From DASVLX01 sp035552275 (GTDB taxonomy: Bacteria; Actinomycetota; Actinomycetes; Mycobacteriales; Pseudonocardiaceae): a stretch of DNA of 10,481 nt. Where the stretch lies: positions 1 to 10,481 of the forward strand of contig DASZLR010000163.1 of the NCBI GenBank assembly GCA_035552275.1, in the 5' to 3' direction. Numbering within the stretch: the first letter of the stretch is position 1; each line of letters starts with the position of its first letter. Below are positions 5,908 through 10,481 of the stretch, in pieces. A model generated the notes under the pieces. That model was not told where the DNA came from. It made no database searches and saw only the letters and a program-made list of their open reading frames with translations. The translations under genes were made by a program, and so were the position numbers.

Positions 5908-7515
5908 TCAGTGCGCGAAGTGGCGGGTTCCGGTGAGGTACATCGGCACGCCGGCCGCCTCGGCCACCGCGATGGAGTCGGCGTCCCGCACCGAGCCGCC
6001 GGGCTGCACCACGGCGCGCACGCCGGCGTCGAGCAGCACCTGAAGGCCGTCCGGGAACGGGAAGTAGGCGTCCGACGCGGCGACCGAACCGGTCGCCCGG
6101 TCGCCGGCCCTGGCCACCGCCAACCGGGCCGCGTCGACCCGGTTCACCTGACCCATCCCGACGCCGACGGTCGCGCCGTCGTGCGCGAGCAGGATCGCGT
6201 TGGACTTCACCGCGCGAATCGCCCGCCAGGCGAAGGCGAGGTCGGCCAGTGTCCGGTCGTCCACCGGCGAGCCGGTGGCCAGCGTCCACTTGGTGGGGTC
6301 GTCGCCCTCGGCGTCGATCGTGTCCTTGGTCTGCAACAAAAGCCCGCCGGTGACGGCCCGCGTCTCCGCGCCGTGCCGCGCCGGTGGTGTCGCGACCAGC
6401 AGCCGCAGGTTCTTCCGACGGGTCAGCACGTCCACCGCGCCGTCGGCGTAGCTCGGCGCGATCAGCACCTCGGTGAAGATGTCCGCCACCTGCTCGGCCA
6501 GTTCGACGGTGACCTCGCGGTTCACCGCGATCACCCCGCCGAACGCGCTGGACGGGTCGCAGGCATGCGCCTTACGGTGCGCCTCCGCGATCGCCGCCGA
6601 TCCATCCAATGTGGACACCGCGATGCCACACGGGTTGGCGTGCTTGATGATCGCCACGCACGGCGCGTCGAAGTCATGCGCCGCGCGCCAGGCCGCGTCC
6701 GCGTCCACGTAGTTGTTGTACGACATCTCCTTGCCGTGCAACTGCCGTGCGCCGGCCAGCCCGACCGGTCCGGTGTCCGCACCGTCGCTGGGCGACCGGT
6801 ACAGCGCTGCGCCCTGGTGCGGGTTCTCGCCGTACCGCAGCACCCGGTCGCGCTGCCAGGTCGCGCCGATCCAGGCGGGGAACACGCTGCCCTCCTCGGG
6901 CGCCAGCACACTGCCCATCCAGGAGGCCACCGCCACGTCGTAGGACGCGGTGTGCCGGAACGCGTCGACCGCCAGCGCCCGCCGGTCCGCCAGCGTGAAT
7001 CCGCCGTCCCGCACCTGGTCCAGCACCCAGTCGTAGCGGGTCGGGTCCACCACAACGGCCACGCTGGCGTGGTTCTTCGCCGCGGCGCGCACCATCGCCG
7101 GGCCACCGATGTCGATCTGCTCCACGCACTCGGCCGGCGCGGCGCCGGACGCGACGGTCCGGGCGAACGGATAGAGGTTCACCACCAGCAGGTCGAACGG
7201 CGCGATGCCCAACTGTCGCAACTGGTCCACGTGTCCGGGATTGGTCATATCGGCCAGCAGTCCCGCGTGTACCCGCGGATGCAGCGTCTTGACCCGGCCG
7301 TCCAGGCTCTCCGGAAATCCGGTCAGCGCCTCGACGGCGGTCACCGGCACGCCGGCCGCCGCGATCGTCTCCGCGGTCCCCCCGGTCGAGACGATCTGAA
7401 CGCCGGCGGCGTGCAGGCCGGTAGCGAGGTCCAGCAGACCGGACTTGTCGGAGACCCCGATCAGGGCTCGCCTGACGGGACGCCGATCGGTAGCGGTCGA
7501 CTCTGTTCCGGTCAC
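5908..7515 (-). CDS. purH: Bifunctional AICAR transformylase / IMP cyclohydrolase PurH
   Basis: PurH (535 aa, normal length) catalyses the last two steps of IMP synthesis in the cytosol: 10-formyl-THF-dependent formylation of AICAR, then ring closure of FAICAR. The N-terminal MGS-fold cyclohydrolase domain shows ALIGVSDKSGL (17-27), STGGT (43-47), VKTLHPRVHAG (75-85) and IDIGGPAMVRAAAKN (134-148). The transformylase domain shows RYGENPHQ (227-234), the catalytic KHANPCG (K291, H292), SSAFGG (322-327), DAYFPFPDG (482-490) and the C-terminal TGTRHF. The GTG start overlaps the purN stop by four bases (GTGA), so the two are translationally coupled. Both work in the same pathway and both use formyl-folate. 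The gene is intact and codon use is like its neighbours. Confidence 0.98.
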   Translation of the reverse strand: MTGTESTATDRRPVRRALIGVSDKSGLLDLATGLHAAGVQIVSTGGTAETIAAAGVPVTAVEALTGFPESLDGRVKTLHPRVHAGLLADMTNPGHVDQLRQLGIAPFDLLVVNLYPFARTVASGAAPAECVEQIDIGGPAMVRAAAKNHASVAVVVDPTRYDWVLDQVRDGGFTLADRRALAVDAFRHTASYDVAVASWMGSVLAPEEGSVFPAWIGATWQRDRVLRYGENPHQGAALYRSPSDGADTGPVGLAGARQLHGKEMSYNNYVDADAAWRAAHDFDAPCVAIIKHANPCGIAVSTLDGSAAIAEAHRKAHACDPSSAFGGVIAVNREVTVELAEQVADIFTEVLIAPSYADGAVDVLTRRKNLRLLVATPPARHGAETRAVTGGLLLQTKDTIDAEGDDPTKWTLATGSPVDDRTLADLAFAWRAIRAVKSNAILLAHDGATVGVGMGQVNRVDAARLAVARAGDRATGSVAASDAYFPFPDGLQVLLDAGVRAVVQPGGSVRDADSIAVAEAAGVPMYLTGTRHFAH

Positions 7516-8171
7516 GGGATGCTCACCTTTCGTCCGTTCACTGTGCAGCCTGCACGGGCCAGCCGGGCGACGGTGTCCACCAGCAGCCGGCGTTCCACCA
7601 CCTTGATCCGCTCGTGCAGCGATTCCTCGGTGTCGGCGGGTTCGATCCGCACCGGCTCCTGGGCCAGCACCGGCCCGCTGTCGGTGCCCTCATCGACCAG
7701 ATGCACGGTGCAGCCGGTGATCCGCGCGCCATAGGCCAACGCGTCGGCCACCGGATGCGCGCCGGGGAAGGACGGCAGCAGCGCCGGGTGAGTGTTGATC
7801 GTCCGGCCGCCGAACCGGCTGAGGAACGCCGGGCCGAGGATCTTCATGAACCCGGCCGAGATCACCAGATCAGGCTCATGACCATCGACGGCTTCGGTCA
7901 GTGCCTTGTCCCAAGCGGCACGGTCGGCATGCTCTGCGAGGCGCACCACGAAACCGGGCAACCCGGCACGCTCCGCCCGAGCCACGCCTTCGATCCCGGC
8001 ACGGTCGGCACCCACCGCGACGACCCGGGCCGGGTAGTCAGCCTGGGCGGCCGCGTCGATCAGTGCCTGCAGCAGCGTTCCGCTCCCGGAGACGAGAACG
8101 ACAACCCTGGCCGGCGTGGCGAAGGCGAGTTGGGTACGAGCCGGCGTGCTGGCGGAGTCGGACGGACGCAG
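7512..8171 (-). CDS. purN: Phosphoribosylglycinamide formyltransferase PurN, probable CTG start
   Basis: PurN transfers the formyl group of 10-formyl-THF to GAR, the third step of purine synthesis. The phosphate-binding loop reads RVVVLVSGSGTLLQALIDAA, followed by LVISAGFMKILGPAFL. The catalytic INTHPALLPSFPGAH gives N126 and H128, and VDEGTDSGPV gives D164, matching the Asn/His/Asp triad of the family. In frame, a stop lies at 8241-8243 and the first ATG/GTG/TTG is the GTG at 8013-8015, which would remove the GSGT loop and first strand. The CTG at 8169-8171, with AGGAG six bases upstream, gives 219 aa with the whole fold and is the best start. The exact N-terminus is therefore inference. purN lies 69 bases after the DUF6350 gene and overlaps purH by four bases. 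Confidence 0.93.
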   Translation of the reverse strand: MRPSDSASTPARTQLAFATPARVVVLVSGSGTLLQALIDAAAQADYPARVVAVGADRAGIEGVARAERAGLPGFVVRLAEHADRAAWDKALTEAVDGHEPDLVISAGFMKILGPAFLSRFGGRTINTHPALLPSFPGAHPVADALAYGARITGCTVHLVDEGTDSGPVLAQEPVRIEPADTEESLHERIKVVERRLLVDTVARLARAGCTVNGRKVSIP

Positions 8172-8177
8172 CGTGGT

Positions 8178-8182
8178 CTCCT
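8178..8182 (-). promoter_or_regulatory. Ribosome binding site pointing to a CTG start for purN
   Basis: AGGAG on the minus strand is followed by ACCACG and then CTG, giving a six-base spacing. It is the only good Shine-Dalgarno sequence between the end of the upstream gene and the conserved PurN N-terminus. No ATG, GTG or TTG in the purN frame lies nearby. Confidence 0.6.
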
Positions 8183-8240
8183 GACAGGTTTCGGGATCCA
8201 GTCCAGCGTATGTGGTGCCGGTCCGGCCCGATCGGCCAGG

Positions 8241-9563
8241 TCACTCCGGGTCCGGCTGCTCATCCTGGTCATCGGGTTCACCAGGCTTGTCGGGCTCGCC
8301 CGACTCGTCGGCCGGCTCGGATACCGATTCCGGCGTCGATTCCGGCTCGGGCTGGTCCGCCCGGCGGCTGGCCAGCCAGACCACGAACGATCCGACCGCC
8401 GTCACCCAGGCGAACGCCGACACGGCCAACAGCCCGGCCGGCACGGTGACCGGATCGAACCGGCCACCACCGAGCGCGCCGCCGGACAGCGCGGCCAGCA
8501 CCGACGCGCCCAACGCCACGCAGATCGCCGCCACGCCGACCGCGCGGCATCGGGCCAGCATGGTTCCCGGGATCCTTCGAGCAATCCAGCCGACCAGCAC
8601 GCCGACCGCGACGGGCAACAGCATGAGCAGCATCGACCAGCGGTGCGGTCCGACTGGTCCCGTCGGTACGGCGGCCAGCAACGGCAGCGCCGGCACCGGA
8701 CCGGGATGTGACACCAACGGGCCGAAGGACGACGCGCCGACCGAGAACCCCGGCCCGGCCGCGAACGACGCCGACGCCACTACCGCGTTCGGCAGATAAG
8801 CGACGGACAGCAGCAGCATTCCCAGGCCAGCGCCGACGCCGGGCGCGTCGACCCGGAACACCGCGACCGCGCTCGGCCAGGAACCGATCAACGCGCCGGC
8901 CAGGATCAGCGCGCCGCCGCCGAGCAATCCGGCCACCCCGGCCGCACCGGCCCGCAGTCCCGACCGAGTGACGTCATCGGCTCGGACCAGCGCCGCGCGC
9001 AGCAGACCGCACCGTCGCGCTGCTCCCACCGCGGCGGCCAGCCCGGACAGCACCCCGCAGACGAAGAACGCCAGCACCGGCGAGGCGCGCACGGCGTCAT
9101 CCGAACACACCACCGCGAGTAGCAGGCCGAACATCGCGTGCGTGACCGCAATCGTGCCGAGCACGGGCACCGCGCTCGCCGGCGTGCTGGCGCCCAGCCG
9201 GCTGGTGGCATCGGCCGCGGTGCGCCCGACGAGCGCCAGCACCAGCATCGTCGGCAGCAAGGGCAACGCGCCCAAGTCGTGGCCGACCAAGGTCACCGGA
9301 ACGTGGAACGCGGCCAACCAGGCCGGGCCCGCCGCGTTCAGCACGCCCGCCGTGGACAGTCCGGCGCCGGGGGTGGCCGCGGCGACCAGCGCGAGCAGCG
9401 CCGCGACGGCCGCGTAGCTCGCGATCACCGGCCCGCCGGCGGCCAGCGCGAGCACCCGCACCCGCTCCGCCCGGGACACCGCGGCCGCCGACGCGGCGTC
9501 GGCGACCTCGGGTGGGGCGATCAGCGTCGGCACGATCCCACTGTGACAAACCAACTGGGCCAT
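8241..9563 (-). CDS. DUF6350 family polytopic membrane protein (PerM-like)
   Basis: This 440-aa protein is an integral membrane protein with many hydrophobic helices between about residues 36 and 400, broken by short Gly/Pro or charged loops. AYLPNAVVASASFAAGPGFSVG (255-276) and LPLLPTMLV (101-109) are recognisable DUF6350 motifs. Its place directly before purN-purH matches Rv0955 (perM) of M. tuberculosis, which has been linked to cell division (through FtsB) and survival under host stress. That role is carried over by synteny. The cytosolic-type C-terminus (404-440) is a Pro/Glu/Asp/Ser tail. The ATG at 9563 has no clear ribosome binding site. A GTG at 9531-9533 (codon 11) is an alternative, and the helices start later either way. 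The product probably needs no cleaved signal peptide. Confidence 0.85.
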   Translation of the reverse strand: MAQLVCHSGIVPTLIAPPEVADAASAAAVSRAERVRVLALAAGGPVIASYAAVAALLALVAAATPGAGLSTAGVLNAAGPAWLAAFHVPVTLVGHDLGALPLLPTMLVLALVGRTAADATSRLGASTPASAVPVLGTIAVTHAMFGLLLAVVCSDDAVRASPVLAFFVCGVLSGLAAAVGAARRCGLLRAALVRADDVTRSGLRAGAAGVAGLLGGGALILAGALIGSWPSAVAVFRVDAPGVGAGLGMLLLSVAYLPNAVVASASFAAGPGFSVGASSFGPLVSHPGPVPALPLLAAVPTGPVGPHRWSMLLMLLPVAVGVLVGWIARRIPGTMLARCRAVGVAAICVALGASVLAALSGGALGGGRFDPVTVPAGLLAVSAFAWVTAVGSFVVWLASRRADQPEPESTPESVSEPADESGEPDKPGEPDDQDEQPDPE

Positions 9564-9640
9564 TCGAGCGAGCCACGCCGGAGCCAGCCGGCCACAAATA
9601 GCTGATCAGCGCCGGTTTCAGTCGCGGACGGTGATCGACG

Positions 9641-10348
9641 TTACTGGTTCGGCGGCTGGTTCGGCGGTGTGTCGTCGCCCTGGCTGATCTGTCCGGGATG
9701 CTGTAGGAACGCGGTCGGCTGCTGGCGCGGCGCCTGTTGTTGGGTCGGCTGCTGTTGTTGCGGGGATTGCTGTTGCTGGGGCTGGTGCGGCTGCTGGTGC
9801 TGTGGCTGGGGTCCGGAGTGCGGCGGAGCCGGAAAACCGCCGGGCGGCGGGAATCCGCTGGGCGATCCGTACGGCACGGCCTGCCGAGGCGCCAACTTGA
9901 CCACCTCGTGGTCCAGCAGCAGCGCGCCGATCGCGACCAACGCCTGCAACAAAGCGAAAACCAGGATGACGACGCGGATGGCCGCGCCGGAGCCGGCCTG
10001 GATGATGGCGGTCAGCGTGGTCAGGCCACCAACCACGCTGAGCACGGCCGCAATGGGCAGCGTCCGTGGCGCCCTCGGCAGCAGCGGCAGCACGGCCAGC
10101 AGGCCGCCGGTGAGCAGCACCGTGATCTCCACACCCAGATCGGTGGCGTCCGAGGTGAAGCCACAGAAGTAGGACACCAGGGCCAGCACCAGGATCACCA
10201 GCGAAAGCTGTTGTGCCAGGCCAAGTCCGGCGAGCGGATTGGGCGTCGAGCCGGGCGAGCGGGGCTGACCGGGCGGCGGGCCGAATCCGGGGTTGGGCTG
10301 TGACGGCTGACCGGGGTAGCCACCGGGTGCGCCGGGCGGAACGGACAT
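9641..10348 (-). CDS. DUF5336 family four-helix membrane protein with Gln-rich tail
   Basis: The 235-aa product has three parts. First is a Pro/Gly-rich cytoplasmic N-terminus (1-40, with GYPGQPSQPNPGFGPPPG). Next is a core of four hydrophobic helices (about 44-63, 71-90, 97-117 and 123-145). Last is a Pro/Gln-rich C-terminus. This layout and the SYFCGFTSDATDLG loop fit DUF5336, the family of Rv0954, which also lies directly upstream of perM in M. tuberculosis. The family's molecular function is not established. A role at the cell envelope or division site is only suggested by the perM neighbourhood. Residues 181-210 contain 18 glutamines. The ATG at 10348 gives a full N-terminal domain, and GGGAG lies about 11 bases upstream, slightly far. 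It sits 77 bases before the DUF6350 gene. Confidence 0.85.
   Translation of the reverse strand: MSVPPGAPGGYPGQPSQPNPGFGPPPGQPRSPGSTPNPLAGLGLAQQLSLVILVLALVSYFCGFTSDATDLGVEITVLLTGGLLAVLPLLPRAPRTLPIAAVLSVVGGLTTLTAIIQAGSGAAIRVVILVFALLQALVAIGALLLDHEVVKLAPRQAVPYGSPSGFPPPGGFPAPPHSGPQPQHQQPHQPQQQQSPQQQQPTQQQAPRQQPTAFLQHPGQISQGDDTPPNQPPNQ
9719..9808. repeat. Glutamine-codon-rich low-complexity tract in the DUF5336 gene
   Basis: On the plus strand this stretch is full of CTG/TTG triplets (for example GCTGCTGTTGTTGCGG), which are CAG/CAA glutamine codons on the coding strand. It encodes residues 181-210, 18 of them Gln, mixed with Pro and His. The codons vary between CAG and CAA, so it is not a pure microsatellite. 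Confidence 0.8.
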
Positions 10349-10363
10349 GGGGCGGGCTTCTCC

Positions 10364-10375
10364 CTTGACGTCAAG
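10364..10375. repeat. 12-bp palindrome just upstream of the DUF5336 gene
   Basis: CTTGACGTCAAG is a perfect palindrome 16 bases before the ATG at 10348. It contains TTGACG, but no suitable -10 follows on the minus strand because the correct spacing falls on the start codon. It may be an operator or chance. Confidence 0.3.
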
Positions 10376-10417
10376 AAAAGCGTGATGCAGGACACGACGA
10401 CGGCCAAGGCCAGCGTC

Positions 10418-10423
10418 ACCCTA
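10418..10423 (-). promoter_or_regulatory. Possible -10 element for the DUF5336 gene
   Basis: TAGGGT on the minus strand, about 70 bases before the ATG, fits the actinobacterial TANNNT -10 pattern. No convincing -35 lies 16-18 bases upstream. The 133 bases between the gene and the window edge hold no coding sequence I can support. Confidence 0.3.
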
Positions 10424-10438
10424 GCGGATTACCCGGGT

Positions 10439-10455
10439 CCGCGGATTAGCCGCGG
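10439..10455. repeat. Short inverted repeat near the right edge
   Basis: CCGCGG (10439-10444) and CCGCGG (10450-10455) flank ATTAG. On the minus strand TAATCCGC occurs twice in 20 bases around it. It could belong to the end of an unseen upstream gene or to the promoter region of the DUF5336 gene. There is no T tract to call it a terminator. Confidence 0.3.
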
Positions 10456-10481
10456 CCTGACGCGAAACCGGCGTGGGCCGG

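Noticed and set aside
5773..7734. Long plus-strand ORF (653 codons) covering purH
   Set aside because: It is antisense to purH, which has full-length conserved domains. The translation is rich in Arg, His, Gly and Val with no recognisable motif, a typical shadow in high-GC DNA.
9601..9610. GCTGATCAGC palindrome between the DUF5336 and DUF6350 genes
   Set aside because: It is only 10 bp with no T tract or linked promoter elements, so it is too short to call a terminator or operator.
10195..10419. Minus-strand ORF beginning MTLALAVVVSC with a signal-peptide-like N-terminus
   Set aside because: It overlaps the DUF5336 start in another frame and turns into Arg/Pro-rich shadow after about 24 residues; there is no support beyond the hydrophobic start.

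Overview
The window is from a high-GC actinobacterium, most likely of the Mycobacteriales/Pseudonocardiales. Codon third positions are mostly G or C, GTG starts are common, and the right half keeps the order DUF5336 membrane protein - PerM-like DUF6350 protein - purN - purH, which is the order Rv0954-perM-purN-purH in Mycobacterium tuberculosis. The exact genus cannot be fixed from this sequence. Every gene I can support lies on the minus strand, so transcription runs from right to left.

Right part (10481 to 5908): a small DUF5336 four-helix membrane protein with a glutamine-rich tail (9641-10348), a polytopic DUF6350/PerM-like membrane protein (8241-9563), then purN (7512-8171) and purH (5908-7515). 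purN and purH overlap by 4 bases. They supply the first folate-dependent step and the last two steps of purine (IMP) synthesis. purN has no in-frame ATG, GTG or TTG ahead of its conserved N-terminal motif, and a CTG behind a good ribosome binding site is the best start.

Junction (5907 to 5657): a compact control region. In the direction of transcription it holds a strong hairpin with a short T-rich tail (probable purH terminator), a TTGACA-17 bp-TTAACT promoter, a near-textbook actinobacterial LexA (SOS) box inside a 30-bp inverted repeat, and a leader of about 100 nt with two small hairpins before the imuA' ribosome binding site.

Left part (5656 to 1): an SOS-controlled mutagenesis operon, imuA' - imuB - (small ORF) - dnaE2. 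DnaE2 is the error-prone C-family polymerase, ImuB a catalytically dead Y-family-like adaptor, and ImuA' a RecA-fold accessory protein. Together they form the damage-induced translesion mutasome. dnaE2 runs off the left edge without its C-terminal end. A 60-codon ORF joins imuB to dnaE2 by overlapping both, and is the best candidate here for an undescribed component. The rest of the window is ordinary core actinobacterial gene content. I see no mobile elements, tRNA, rRNA or CRISPR.
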